NCBI GenBank assembly: GCA_030685065.1
Contig: JAUXQH010000001.1
Coordinates: 1-64,000, forward strand
DNA from: Pseudomonadota bacterium
Lineage (GTDB): Bacteria; Myxococcota_A; UBA796; SXON01
Length of the DNA stretch: 64,000 bases
Reading direction: 5' to 3'
The stretch's first letter is position 1. Each line of letters opens with the position of its first letter. The position numbers and the translations under genes are program-made. The notes below the pieces were generated by a model. The model was not told where the DNA came from. It did not search any database and saw only the letters and a list, made by a program, of their open reading frames with translations. Shown piece by piece: positions 8,933-17,859 of the stretch.

Positions 8933-9630
8933 CCCTCTTCCCCGACGAACTTGTACCCGATGCCGTGGTAGGTCTCGATGAACCGCGGCGCCCCCGCGTC
9001 ATCGCGGAGCTTCTTGCGCACGTTGAGGATGTGCGTGTCGACCGTGCGCGTCGTGACGCCCGCGCTGTACTTCCAGATGCTGGCGAGCAGCTCTTCGCGG
9101 CCGAGGACCTTGCCGCGGTGCTCGATGAGGTAGCGGAGGAGCTCCTGCTCGCGGTTGGACAGCCGCTCGACCTCTTCTCCGTGGCGGATCAGGTAGTTGT
9201 CGAGGTCGACCTCGACTTCGGCGTAGCGGTACACGCTCTTGCCGCCGCCCGCGCGCTTGAGCACCGCGTTCACGCGGGCACGCAGCTCGAGCAGCGAGAA
9301 GGGCTTGGTGATGTAGTCGTCGGCGCCCAGATCGAAGGCGAGCAGCTTGTCGTGCTCGAGCGTGCGCGCGGTCAACAGGATCACCGGCCCCGCGAAGCCG
9401 GTGCGGCGCAGCTCCGAGAGGATCTGGAACCCGTCGAGCCCGCCCGGGCCCTCCGGCCCTTCGTGCAGCATCACGTCGAGCACCGCGATGTCGACCTTGT
9501 GGCGGCTGGCGATCTCGAGCCCCGCGCGCCCGCCCCGGGCATGGAAGACCTCGAAGCCCTCGCGCGTGAAGAAGGCCACGAGCGAGGAGAGGAGATCCTC
9601 CTCGTCTTCGCAGAACAGGATTCGTGCCAT
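8929..9630 (-). CDS. Response regulator, OmpR/PhoB type
   Basis: 233 residues. The receiver domain (1-125) has the acidic pair E8/D9, the phospho-acceptor D52 in AVLDVML, T in LLTART and K in ITKPFS. An insertion HEGPEGPGG follows D52. The C-terminal winged helix (about 135-230) ends [17 protein letters not shown]...[12 protein letters not shown], the standard OmpR DNA-binding pattern. It lies 12 bases after the histidine kinase stop, so the two form a cognate pair. It overlaps the downstream TPR gene by four bases. Its targets cannot be told; the downstream lysC-pssA genes are obvious candidates for co-regulation but no operator was identified. Confidence 0.93.
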   Translation of the reverse strand: MARILFCEDEEDLLSSLVAFFTREGFEVFHARGGRAGLEIASRHKVDIAVLDVMLHEGPEGPGGLDGFQILSELRRTGFAGPVILLTARTLEHDKLLAFDLGADDYITKPFSLLELRARVNAVLKRAGGGKSVYRYAEVEVDLDNYLIRHGEEVERLSNREQELLRYLIEHRGKVLGREELLASIWKYSAGVTTRTVDTHILNVRKKLRDDAGAPRFIETYHGIGYKFVGEEG

Positions 9631-9642
9631 CGGTGGGGGCTC

Positions 9643-11757
9643 CTAGGCGCTCGGGCCGGGCGGACGGAGGGGGAAGTGCAGGGTGAAGGTGGAGCCGCGG
9701 CCGGCGGCCGAGCGGACGCTCACGCGCCCCCCGTGGGCTTCCATGATGTATTTGACGATGGTCAAGCCGATGCCAGTACCCTTTTTTCGGCGCGCTTGCG
9801 GATCGGACGAGCGGTAGTACTGTTCGAAGATCTGACGCTGCTCCTCGGGCGCGATGCCGATGCCGCCATCGGAGACCGCCACGAGCACGCCCCCTTCCGA
9901 ACCCGAGCCGCCGCCATCGGAGGTTCCCGCCTCGGCGGCGGAGACGTTGACCCTTATCCAGCCGGCCTCCTGCCCGTACTTCGCCGCGTTGGACAGGAGG
10001 TTGGTCAGCACCTGGCTCACCGCGTCGGCGTCGTGCCAGACCACGGGAAGATCCTCGGGAAGCGTGAGCTGGATGTCCATGCCTCGCGTCTCCATCGCGA
10101 CCATCGCGGCCTCGACCATCCGGGCGCAGGTCGCCCCGAGATCCCCGGGGCGGAACGTGTAGGTCTTGCGGCCACGCTCGATCGCGGCGAAGTCGAGCAC
10201 GTTGTCGACCAGCCGAGAGAGCCGCTCGGCCTCGCGCACGATGATGTCGTAGTGCTTCTCCCGCGCGGCCTCGTCGGGAGCGAGGCCGAGCTGGAGCGCC
10301 TCGGCCTTGAGCCGGATCTGGGTGATGGGGGACCGGAGCTCGTGAGAGACGTTCGCGGCGAAGTCGGACTTGTCCCGCGCGACCTCGAGCTCGCGTTGGA
10401 CGAGCCGCGCCGACAGCACCGTTCCGACCGTGATCATCGCGACGGACAACAGGATGATCCCGATGCCGCGCTGGCGCTCTTCGGCCTGCCTGCGGAGCAG
10501 CGCCACCGCGTCACGCGGGTAGACGCCCAGCGACCAGCTCGGGAACCACGGCGCCAGGCTACGGCGCGCGAGCGGCGCGTCGCTGCCCGGGTCGTCCGGG
10601 CCCCGGATGACGGCGACGACGTCGCTCTCGGGGCCCGCGGCCCGCGCCGCGATCTTGCCGATCTCGAGCATCAGCGAGCTCAGATCGAGGCCGAGCACAT
10701 ACTGGTCCTCGTCGGTCCACGTGGTGGCCCAGAGGGCCTCGTCCGTGCGGCTGTAGGAGAACTCGCCGGGCGCCACGCGGAGCATGCGGCCCTTCGCGCC
10801 CAGGGTTTCGAGCTCGGGGAGCAGCCGTTCGGCCCAGAAGAGCTGGCTGGCGCGATCCTCGAGGCGGCCCCGGGCGCGCCCCAGCCACTCCGGGTTGGCC
10901 CTCCCGGCGATCAGATCGATCCCACGCCGCGCGACCGCGGCCTCCCCCCCACGCCCGATGACCCAGGGCTCCGCGAGCAGGAGCTCGACGTGCTCACGCA
11001 CGGCGGCCTCCCCGGCGATGGGATCCCGACGGAGGCGCAGCTCGCCGAGCTTGAGGCGCGCGAGATCCCCGAGGCGGAACCCGTAGGCGTCGCGCACCGC
11101 GGCGTAGCCGGACAGGACCTCCGTGAAGAGCTGCTCGGCCACGAACAGCTCTCCCGCGCGTTGTGCCGCGTTCGCGCGGGCAAAGACCGCCTGCCCCTTG
11201 AGCTCGGGGCCCCGGGCCTCGCGGGAGGCCTGCGCGAAGAGCGCCGCGGCGCGCGAATAGTCCTGCTGGCGCTCCGCGTGGAGCGCGGCCTGCCAGGGCG
11301 CGAAGAAGAAGAGCTCCTGGTCCTCGAGCGCGTCCTCCGCGTCCGGCGACTGCGGGAAAACCAGCACGCCGTCACTGTCGTAGCGGAACACGACCCGCAA
11401 CGAGTCGGAGATCCCCCGGAGGCCCGAGGTCACCGATTGGCCGGCCTTGAGGCGGTTGAGCGTGCCGTCCTCGAACCCCTTGAACAGGGCTTCCACCCCG
11501 ACCTGAAAGTTGTCGGCGGTGCCGTTCGCGACGCGCTCCACCTCGGCGGCCCCGGCGCGCTGCTGTGCCCGGATGCCCGCGAGGCCGTAGTACGCGAGAA
11601 ACAGGCCCGGGAGCACGATGGTGGCCGCGAAAACACCGACGAAGGTGAACACCCCGCGCAGGTGGTACAGATCGACCTTGGCGCGCACGTCCCCCCGTCG
11701 CGCGGCAAGCACGCGTCGGAGGAGTCGGAGTGGCCCGAGGCTTTTGTCGTCGTTCAC
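9643..11757 (-). CDS. Membrane sensor histidine kinase with large periplasmic domain
   Basis: 704 residues. A first membrane segment at about 35-65 (FVGVFAATIVLPGLFLAYYG) and a second at about 435-460 (IGIILLSVAMITVGTVL) enclose about 370 residues of predicted periplasmic sequence. That region has helical, TPR-like stretches (QAALHAERQQDYSRAAALFAQ) rather than a known small-ligand sensor fold. The cytoplasmic part has the phospho-acceptor H472 in NVSHELRSPI, an N box (LTNLLSNAAKYG) and G boxes (DGGIGIAPEE, GTGIGLTIVK), all complete. It heads the minus-strand operon. Ninety-six bases separate its start from the divergent dehydrogenase gene, where the promoter must lie. Confidence 0.93.
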   Translation of the reverse strand: MNDDKSLGPLRLLRRVLAARRGDVRAKVDLYHLRGVFTFVGVFAATIVLPGLFLAYYGLAGIRAQQRAGAAEVERVANGTADNFQVGVEALFKGFEDGTLNRLKAGQSVTSGLRGISDSLRVVFRYDSDGVLVFPQSPDAEDALEDQELFFFAPWQAALHAERQQDYSRAAALFAQASREARGPELKGQAVFARANAAQRAGELFVAEQLFTEVLSGYAAVRDAYGFRLGDLARLKLGELRLRRDPIAGEAAVREHVELLLAEPWVIGRGGEAAVARRGIDLIAGRANPEWLGRARGRLEDRASQLFWAERLLPELETLGAKGRMLRVAPGEFSYSRTDEALWATTWTDEDQYVLGLDLSSLMLEIGKIAARAAGPESDVVAVIRGPDDPGSDAPLARRSLAPWFPSWSLGVYPRDAVALLRRQAEERQRGIGIILLSVAMITVGTVLSARLVQRELEVARDKSDFAANVSHELRSPITQIRLKAEALQLGLAPDEAAREKHYDIIVREAERLSRLVDNVLDFAAIERGRKTYTFRPGDLGATCARMVEAAMVAMETRGMDIQLTLPEDLPVVWHDADAVSQVLTNLLSNAAKYGQEAGWIRVNVSAAEAGTSDGGGSGSEGGVLVAVSDGGIGIAPEEQRQIFEQYYRSSDPQARRKKGTGIGLTIVKYIMEAHGGRVSVRSAAGRGSTFTLHFPLRPPGPSA

Positions 11758-11853
11758 GGCGGCATGCTACCCGCGTACGGTGTGGAGGGCACGCGAGCCG
11801 CGCGATCCCGTGGGATTCCGCGCCCTCGCGCAAGCTCGGGGTGCTCGGGTGAC

Positions 11854-12930
11854 ATGCCCCGCCTGCCCCCCGATGATAGCTCGGGCGCCATCCCGGACTT
11901 CCCCGTGGCGCCCCGCACCGGCATCGTGATCGAGCAGCACGGCGGCCCCGAGGCCCTGCGCGTCCGCGCGCTCCCGCCCCTCCCGCCGACCCCCGACCTG
12001 GTTCGTGTCCGCGTGACCCACGTGGCGCTCAACCACCTCGATCTCTGGGTGCGAAAAGGCGTCCCGGGCCACTCATTCGACTTGCCGCGCATCCCCGGCA
12101 GCGACGTGGCCGGCGTGCTCCTCGACCCCGCGGGCGCGCTCCCCGTCGGTACGGCCGTCGTGCTCCACCCCTCCTGGGGCTGCGGCACCTGCGCCGTCTG
12201 CCTCGACGGGCGGCAGGATCGCTGCAAGGCGTTCCGCATCCGCGGCGAGAACACAGACGGCGGCTGCGTCACCGAGCTGGCCGTGCCCGCGTGGCAGGTG
12301 CTGGCGATCCCGCCGCACCTCGCGCCCCAGGAAGCCGTCGCCTTGCCGCTCACGCTCCTGACCGCCTGGCACATGCTGGTCACCCGCGCCCGCCTCGGCC
12401 GCGGGGAGCGCGTGCTCGTGCAGGCCGGCGGCAGCGGCGTGGGCGTGATGGCCATCCAGATCGCGCTGATCTACGGCTGCGAGGTGCACGCCACCGCGTC
12501 GACCCCCGAGCGCCGCGCCCTCCTCGAGGGGATGGGCGTGCGCGCGTGGCCGTACGACGCCATCGGCGTGCGGGAGGTCGACGTGGTGGTCGAGAGCGTG
12601 GGCGAGGCGACGTGGGCCGGCTCGATCCGGGCGCTCGCCTGGGGCGGGCGGCTCGTCTGTTGCGGCGCCACCGCCGGCCCCGACGTTCGCCTCAACCTCC
12701 GCGCCGTCTTCTTCAAGCAGCTCGAGATCGTCGGCTCGACGATGGGCTCGACCGGCGAGCTCCTGCGCGCCTGGCAGGAGGTCACCCAGGGCCGCATCCG
12801 CCCGGTGGTCGACCGCGTGCTCCCCCTCTCCCGCATCGCCGACGCCCACGCGATCCTGGAGGCGCGCGGCGCCTTCGGGAAGATCGTGCTGGAGCAGGAC
12901 CTCTCCACCGCCCGTCCGGAGTCCACGTGA
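11854..12930 (+). CDS. Zinc-type medium-chain dehydrogenase/quinone reductase family
   Basis: 358 residues from the ATG at 11854. A GroES-like N-terminal domain is followed by a Rossmann domain (VLVQAGGSGVGVMAIQIA). The four cysteines of a structural zinc lobe are present in CGTCAVCLDGRQDRC. The usual catalytic zinc cysteine near residue 50 is replaced by the ALNHLDLW motif seen in the COG0604 quinone-reductase-like branch. The reaction is therefore an NAD(P)H-dependent oxidoreduction, substrate unknown. The last bases form a GTGA overlap with truD, so the two are probably co-transcribed, though no functional link is known. Confidence 0.85.
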   Translation: MPRLPPDDSSGAIPDFPVAPRTGIVIEQHGGPEALRVRALPPLPPTPDLVRVRVTHVALNHLDLWVRKGVPGHSFDLPRIPGSDVAGVLLDPAGALPVGTAVVLHPSWGCGTCAVCLDGRQDRCKAFRIRGENTDGGCVTELAVPAWQVLAIPPHLAPQEAVALPLTLLTAWHMLVTRARLGRGERVLVQAGGSGVGVMAIQIALIYGCEVHATASTPERRALLEGMGVRAWPYDAIGVREVDVVVESVGEATWAGSIRALAWGGRLVCCGATAGPDVRLNLRAVFFKQLEIVGSTMGSTGELLRAWQEVTQGRIRPVVDRVLPLSRIADAHAILEARGAFGKIVLEQDLSTARPEST

Positions 12931-13868
12931 GCCACGATCGCCCGTCCCGAGATCCCGCCCCGGGCTACCGCCCCACGCACGACTGGCCGCGGTGGACCCC
13001 CGGCGCGGGGGCCGGCGGCACGTGGAAGGCCTCGACCGAGGACTTCCTCGTGACCGAGGTTCCGCTGATCGTCCCGACCGGGAGCGGCGAGCACCAGTGG
13101 CTCCGCATCGAGAAGGTGGGCCTCACCACGCAGGATGTGGTCGACGCGCTCTGCTTCGCCGCTCGGGTACCCCCGGAGAGCATCGGCTACGCCGGGCTCA
13201 AGGACCGCTTCGCGCGCACGATCCAGGACTTCACGATCCAGCTCGGGAAGGAGGTCACCGCCCTCCCGGACGGCATGCGCATCCTCGAGCGCACCAAGAA
13301 CGCGCGGCGGCTGCGCTCCGGGCAGCTCATCGGCAACGACTTCGCGCTGTTCGTGCGCGGAGGCAGCGCCTCCATCGCGAAGGCCCGGCTCGAGCTGCTC
13401 CGCGGGACCGGCATGCCGAACTACTACGGCGCCCAGCGCGTCGGAGGCAGCGCCCCCGGCGAGGGCCGCGAGATCCTGCTCGGCGGCGGGCCCCGCCTGC
13501 GCCACAACCAGCTCAAGTTCGTGCTCTCCGCGTACCAGTCGCTCCTGTTCAACCGCGTGCTCGCCACGCGCGGGCAGACGCGGCTCGAGGGCGACGTAGA
13601 GGAGGACGGCATCCCCACCGGCCCGATGTTCGGCCCGACGATGAAGATGCCGACGGGCGCGGCCTGGGCGGTCGAGCAGGACGTGCTCGCGGCCGAGGGC
13701 CTGCCCCAGAACGCCTGGACCCGCTTCGAGAAGCTCACCCAGGGCACCCGTCGCAAGCTGTGGGTGAACGTGGAGGCCACCCTGGAGGAGGCGGACGGCG
13801 GCTTCTGGCTGCGCTTCCGCCTGCCTGCGGGCAGCTACGCGACCGAGCTGCTCGAGGAGATCCTGTAG
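12927..13868 (+). CDS. truD: tRNA pseudouridine(13) synthase TruD
   Basis: 313 residues from the GTG at 12927, which overlaps the upstream TGA. TruD converts U13 of certain tRNAs to pseudouridine. The defining catalytic motif is present: GYAGLKDRFARTIQ, with the Asp of LKD as nucleophile. The N-terminal start TWKASTEDFLVTEVP matches the family's F-x-V-x-E strand. NYYGAQRVG and the C-terminal FRLPAGSYATELLEE are also typical. The length is slightly below that of E. coli TruD (about 349), with a smaller TRUD insertion domain. It converges on the next gene, with 12 bases between. Confidence 0.93.
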   Translation: MSHDRPSRDPAPGYRPTHDWPRWTPGAGAGGTWKASTEDFLVTEVPLIVPTGSGEHQWLRIEKVGLTTQDVVDALCFAARVPPESIGYAGLKDRFARTIQDFTIQLGKEVTALPDGMRILERTKNARRLRSGQLIGNDFALFVRGGSASIAKARLELLRGTGMPNYYGAQRVGGSAPGEGREILLGGGPRLRHNQLKFVLSAYQSLLFNRVLATRGQTRLEGDVEEDGIPTGPMFGPTMKMPTGAAWAVEQDVLAAEGLPQNAWTRFEKLTQGTRRKLWVNVEATLEEADGGFWLRFRLPAGSYATELLEEIL

Positions 13869-13880
13869 GCGGGCAACGGG

Positions 13881-14372
13881 CTAGAAGTACCAGCGCCCGC
13901 CGGCCGCGCCGCGGGGGCTCACGAGGCAGAAGCCGGCGTAGGCGCCGTACCCCGAGCAGAGATTGAGGGGGTACACGCCGAGCCCCACGTCGACGAACAC
14001 GCTCGCCGGGACCTTGTTGAACTGGAGCTCCACGCCGACCCCGCCGCCCACGCCGATCTGCGCGCCGGAGTAGCCGAAGTAGGTCCAGAGGCCGACGTCG
14101 ACGCCGGCGTCCCAGTACATGTCGAGGCGGCCGAAGTCCCAGTCGGCGAACTCGACGAACTCGGACTCGAAGTTGACGCGGGCGCCGTGGTACACGCCGG
14201 AGGTGCCCAGGTAGGCGGAGATGCCCGACTTTTCGCTGAGGTAGTACTTGCCGGTGGCGGAGATCGCGAACGGCCCGGAGGCCACGCCGACGCCGAGCTT
14301 CTTGGTGGTGGCGACCTCGCTGGCGTGGACGAGGGCGGTCAGGGCAAGGGCGGTCAACACGGGGATCTCCAA
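13881..14372 (-). CDS. Small secreted beta-barrel-like protein
   Basis: 163 residues. A short signal peptide (MEIPVLTALALTALVHA) is followed by alternating hydrophobic and glycine-rich strands (GVGVASGPFAISATGKYYLS, IGVGGGVGVELQFNK) and a C-terminal aromatic residue (GGRWYF). That is the look of a small outer-membrane beta-barrel. Two cysteines near the C terminus may form a disulphide. No specific family was recognised. It is divergent from the lipoprotein gene at 14477, sharing a 104-base intergenic region. Confidence 0.65.
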   Translation of the reverse strand: MEIPVLTALALTALVHASEVATTKKLGVGVASGPFAISATGKYYLSEKSGISAYLGTSGVYHGARVNFESEFVEFADWDFGRLDMYWDAGVDVGLWTYFGYSGAQIGVGGGVGVELQFNKVPASVFVDVGLGVYPLNLCSGYGAYAGFCLVSPRGAAGGRWYF

Positions 14373-14476
14373 ATTCCCCCGGAGACTAACGCATGGCCGC
14401 GCATGAGGCTCGACGGTGCGTTAGTGACCTCACGCTCGACTGAACGAGCCAATTCGTGCCACACGAAGGACTACAA

Positions 14477-14935
14477 ATGAAGAACCTCCTCCTCGGCCTC
14501 GCCGCGGTCGCGACGCTCGCGGGCTGCAACCTCAAGTCCCACTCGTTCCCCGGCGCGCCGCTCCCGTTCGCCAGCGTCGACTACGACGTGATGGGCGCCA
14601 CCAGCGCCGAAGCCTGCGGCACCTACATCTTCGGCATCGATTTCGGCCACCTCTTCACCGACAACCAGGGCTCCGCCTCGGCCGCCGCCGGTGGGGACCC
14701 GTTGTCCGCCATCATTGGCATGCTCCCGATCGGCGGGCCCTCCCCCGAGGCCGGCCGCGCGCTCTATGACGCCATGGAGAAGATGCCCGAGGCGACCAAC
14801 CTCTACTCCCCCAAGGTCCACGAGACCGTGACCGGCATCTCCCCGTTCGGCATGCCGTTCTTCGGCCAGCGCTGCGCCGAAGTCGAGGCCCGCGGCGTCA
14901 AGCTCGGCAAGGGCCCCGTCCCGAACGCGCACTAG
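14477..14935 (+). CDS. Lipoprotein similar to TRL/hypothetical lipoproteins
   Basis: 152 residues from the ATG at 14477. The signal peptide MKNLLLGLAAVATLAGC ends in a clear lipobox (LAGC), so the mature N-terminal Cys is lipidated. The body begins with a small domain (FGIDFGHLFTDNQGSASAA) whose 'TYIFGIDFG' pattern loosely recalls TRL-like lipoproteins. The C-terminal half has no recognised family. It is followed by a strong terminator-like hairpin at 14966, so it is probably a single-gene transcript. Its function is unknown. Confidence 0.7.
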   Translation: MKNLLLGLAAVATLAGCNLKSHSFPGAPLPFASVDYDVMGATSAEACGTYIFGIDFGHLFTDNQGSASAAAGGDPLSAIIGMLPIGGPSPEAGRALYDAMEKMPEATNLYSPKVHETVTGISPFGMPFFGQRCAEVEARGVKLGKGPVPNAH

Positions 14936-14965
14936 TCTCAGGCGCGCGGCCTTCGAGGCCCTCCT

Positions 14966-15008
14966 CCACACCCTCCCCGGTCCTGCCGGCGGAGGGTGTG
15001 GTCGTTTT
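14966..15008 (+). terminator. Rho-independent terminator-like hairpin
   Basis: An 11-bp perfect stem (CCACACCCTCC pairing with GGAGGGTGTGG) with a 14-base loop is followed by TCGTTTT. It starts 30 bases after the stop of the lipoprotein gene. The T-run lies only on the plus strand side. Confidence 0.75.
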
Positions 15009-15052
15009 GGGGGACACTCGAGGGGGCCCCCCAGCGTCCCCCGCGGAGAGCC

Positions 15053-15934
15053 CTACTCGAGCCAGCCGCGCGCGAGCTGCGCCTCGGCCGTGGCCTCGGC
15101 CCAGAGCAGGTACTGGTCGAGCTCCGCGGTGCTCGCCTGGCCCTTCTGCGCCTGGATGTGCCGGCCCAGGAGCGGCATCGACCACACGGGGCGCCCCGAC
15201 GCGGTGTCGTAGAGCACCACGAGGGCTTCGACCCGGGCGCCAGCGGTGCACCCGAAGGTCTGCCCCAGGAACCAGCCGCCGTTGTGCGTGTAATAGGACC
15301 GCAGGTACGGGACGACCAGCCAACGCTGGGGGCCGGCGGCGCGCTCCGTCGCGTCGAGGGCCACGGGGACCAGCTCGGTGCGCGGCAGGTTCACGTTGTC
15401 GTGACCGTCTTCCGGGTGGAGCCCGCGAAACCTGCGGCGTTCGGGGACCGGGGCCACCGCGGGCGCGGGCGCGCCGATGGGCACCTTCGCCGCGTCGAGG
15501 ACACGGGGCAGGGCGTCCGTCAGCCAGCGCGTGCCGTCCATGGCGTAGCGCTCGTCCAGCCCGAACTCGATGAGGCGCGCCCGCACCTCGAGCGCGACAT
15601 CTCCCGTACGGACGAAGCCCCCGCCGAAGCGGATGTTCCCGAAGAACTCGTTGCGCAGGAACGCCGCGTCGCGCGGGTTGTTCACATCGAGCAACGAGGG
15701 GGTGGCCAGGTGCTCCTCCCCCTCGCGGAGGCGGGCCTCGATCTCCCCCATCGCGGCCGACGGCGGGATGGGCGCGGCGGGGAGGTCCTGCATGCGGACC
15801 ACCGGCGCGATGGACACACCCTCCGCTCGCACGGCGCGGATCACCTCCGGGTCGACCTTTCCGGAGGAGACGATGGGCTCTCGCTTCGCGCAGGCGGTAA
15901 CGACGAGGATCAGGGCGAACAGGACGCTTTTCAC
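15053..15934 (-). CDS. Lipoprotein of unknown function
   Basis: 293 residues from a GTG that overlaps the TGA of the upstream membrane protein gene (GTGA). The signal peptide MKSVLFALILVVTAC ends in a lipobox-like VTAC. The mature protein has no motif I recognise. Features include NEFFGNIRFGGGFVRTGDVALEV, RWLVVPYLRSYYTHNGG and VLYDTASGRPVW, a pattern of beta-rich envelope proteins that handle a dialled-in parameter, but this gives no function. It is the last of three genes (desaturase, flippase-like protein, lipoprotein) on the minus strand. Confidence 0.75.
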   Translation of the reverse strand: MKSVLFALILVVTACAKREPIVSSGKVDPEVIRAVRAEGVSIAPVVRMQDLPAAPIPPSAAMGEIEARLREGEEHLATPSLLDVNNPRDAAFLRNEFFGNIRFGGGFVRTGDVALEVRARLIEFGLDERYAMDGTRWLTDALPRVLDAAKVPIGAPAPAVAPVPERRRFRGLHPEDGHDNVNLPRTELVPVALDATERAAGPQRWLVVPYLRSYYTHNGGWFLGQTFGCTAGARVEALVVLYDTASGRPVWSMPLLGRHIQAQKGQASTAELDQYLLWAEATAEAQLARGWLE

Positions 15935-16923
15935 GCGGCCTCCTTCGTGGCGGAGACGCGGCTGCGGCCGACGACCTCGCGCAGGGAGAGGCCCTCCCAG
16001 ACAAGGAACAGGAGGCCGGTGCCGACCGTGAAGCCGAACTGGCCGAGGTGGAGGAGGACCGCGAAGGTGCGAGCGCGATCCCCGTCGGAGCCGAGCATCA
16101 CGAGGCTCGCCGAGCAGAAGGCCTCGAAGCCTCCGAAGAAGCCGGGGGTCGGCGCGACGGTCATGCCCGCGAGGGTGACCGCCCAGACGGTGAGCGCGCT
16201 GCCGAAGCTCGCGGGGAGCCCGGGAAACGCCGCCAGGGTGACGAAGACGGCCAGGACCGTGATCCCCCAGATGACGATCGAGCTCGCGAGCACCCCGACG
16301 AGCGTGGCCGGACGACGCGCGAGCGTCCGGATCCCCTCGCGGAAGCGCCGCAAGAACCCCCCGAGCGGCAGCCGGTCCGTGAGGACGAGGAGCGGCTCGC
16401 CGACGACCAGCAAGGCGAGGAGGCCCACCACCCCGAGCGCCACGACCGTTCCGACCGCCCGCTGGCCGGCGAGCAGCACGTCGATCCCCTCGATGACGAC
16501 GCGCCCCTCGGGCAGGTCGACCACGAACCCCACCAGCAGCATCATGCCGAGCAGCATGAGCATGTCGATGAGGCGCTCGACGAAGATCGCGGCGAGCCCG
16601 GCGCCGAAGGGGATCTCCTCCTTCTCCGCGAGCAGCGCGGGACGCACGAACTCCCCCATGCGCAGCGGCACCACGTGGATCGCGAGGTACCCGATCGAGA
16701 GGATGGACAGGAGGCGCACGAAGGGGACCGGGCGCCCGAGGATCGCGCGCAGGCGCAGCACGCGGAGCCCATGGGCGCTCATGTAGCAGCCGAGGACGAT
16801 CACCATGTAGCCCCACCGGAAGTCACCCAGGCTCACGGCGACCACGGCGGGATCGATGCCCCAGAGGACCCAGCCGAGGCAGAGGGCGGTCACCAAGAGG
16901 ACCAGGGCGATCTTCAAGGGCAT
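15931..16923 (-). CDS. Lysylphosphatidylglycerol synthase TM-region family protein (UPF0104/AglD-like)
   Basis: 330 residues with about eight membrane segments. It carries hallmark motifs of the LPG_synthase_TM family: SIGYLAIHVVPLRMGEFVRP near residue 80, FVERLIDMLMLLG, and APTPGFFGGFEAF near residue 260. Members are flippase or lipid-transfer-like membrane proteins, often in lipid or glycan gene clusters. There is no C-terminal lysyl-transfer domain here. It follows the sterol-desaturase gene with one base between stop and start, and is coupled to the downstream lipoprotein by four bases. A role in envelope lipid handling is inferred. Confidence 0.85.
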   Translation of the reverse strand: MPLKIALVLLVTALCLGWVLWGIDPAVVAVSLGDFRWGYMVIVLGCYMSAHGLRVLRLRAILGRPVPFVRLLSILSIGYLAIHVVPLRMGEFVRPALLAEKEEIPFGAGLAAIFVERLIDMLMLLGMMLLVGFVVDLPEGRVVIEGIDVLLAGQRAVGTVVALGVVGLLALLVVGEPLLVLTDRLPLGGFLRRFREGIRTLARRPATLVGVLASSIVIWGITVLAVFVTLAAFPGLPASFGSALTVWAVTLAGMTVAPTPGFFGGFEAFCSASLVMLGSDGDRARTFAVLLHLGQFGFTVGTGLLFLVWEGLSLREVVGRSRVSATKEAA

Positions 16924-16924
16924 G

Positions 16925-17740
16925 TCAGCCGGCCTTCGACTGTTCGGAGGCGGCGCCGGAGGCGCGCCATCGCAGCTGCCGGGGGCCGGGACGGAGGAGC
17001 TGAAGGCCGAGCCACGACGCGTCCAACGCCTGCTTGTCCTCGACGCCGTAGAGCTCGGGGGGCACCTCGCGGGTCACGTCGGTGCCGAACAGGCGGTCCC
17101 ACACGGGCAGGGCGTTCGCGTAGTTTCCGTCATGGAGCTGGCCATCCCGCGTGTGGTGCCAGGAGTGGAACAGCGGCGTGTTGAACACCCGGAACCAGAG
17201 CCGCTTGAATGGCGTGTCGAGCGTGAACCGCACGTTCGAATGCTCGATGGAGTCCGCCACGATGCCGATGATCAGGGCGGCGGGCAACGGCCAGCCGGGC
17301 GAGACGCGGAACAGGACCCCGAAAAGAAGCAGCGGGATGGCCGCGAGCTGAACGAAGTCGACCACGTGCATGCGGAAGCCGGTGGTCGCGTCGAGCGACT
17401 CGGCCGAGTGATGCACGCGGTGGAAGCTCCACAGGAGGGGCACGCGATGGTCGGCGTAGTGGAGCCAGTAGCGCGCGAAATCGAGCGTGAGGAAGGCCAC
17501 GAGGAACTGCACGAACGCGGGGAGGGCCGTCAGATCCAGCAGGCGCCACTCCAGGGGCTCGAGGCCGGCATAGACGAGGGCCAGGAGCAACGCCTGCCTC
17601 CCGGCGAAGAGCACTCCCCCGTTCAGGAGGTTGATCCACGACTCCTGGGTGAGGATTCCGTTCCTCGCCTCACGTGGCCAGATGCGGGCCGCGAGCAGCC
17701 CCAGCACCAGCACCACCGCCTGAGCAATCGTCGTCTCCAT
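16925..17740 (-). CDS. Sterol desaturase / fatty acid hydroxylase family protein
   Basis: 271 residues from METTIAQAVV. An upstream extension reads through the 14-bp repeat array and is not likely to be real. It is a membrane di-iron enzyme: the histidine boxes are HYADH (HxxxH), HRVHH (HxxHH) and HSWHH (HxxHH), plus an isolated H in IEHSN. Four to five membrane segments surround them. The family hydroxylates or desaturates sterols, fatty acids or related lipids with O2. The substrate here is unknown. The one-base spacing to the flippase-like gene suggests a lipid-modification operon. Confidence 0.88.
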   Translation of the reverse strand: METTIAQAVVLVLGLLAARIWPREARNGILTQESWINLLNGGVLFAGRQALLLALVYAGLEPLEWRLLDLTALPAFVQFLVAFLTLDFARYWLHYADHRVPLLWSFHRVHHSAESLDATTGFRMHVVDFVQLAAIPLLLFGVLFRVSPGWPLPAALIIGIVADSIEHSNVRFTLDTPFKRLWFRVFNTPLFHSWHHTRDGQLHDGNYANALPVWDRLFGTDVTREVPPELYGVEDKQALDASWLGLQLLRPGPRQLRWRASGAASEQSKAG

Positions 17741-17751
17741 CGCGGTTGACC

Positions 17752-17807
17752 TTACCCCGTCCCCCGATCCCCGTCCTCCGATCCCCGTCCTCCGAACCTC
17801 GTCCCCT
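17752..17807. repeat. 14-bp tandem repeat in divergent promoter region
   Basis: Four 14-bp units, two of them identical (GATCCCCGTCCTCC) and two degenerate, fill most of the 119 bases between the sterol-desaturase gene and the ABC-F gene. It may hold operator sites or affect spacing of divergent promoters. Confidence 0.8.
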
Positions 17808-17859
17808 CTCCCAGAAGTTCGCGCCACCGGTTAGATGCCCGCCCCGCAAGGAGCTACAG

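Noticed and set aside
8965-11853. A long open frame running upstream into the dehydrogenase gene
   Set aside because: This stretch lies antisense to the histidine kinase and regulator genes, which have full motif sets. Only the part from 11854 is like a protein family.
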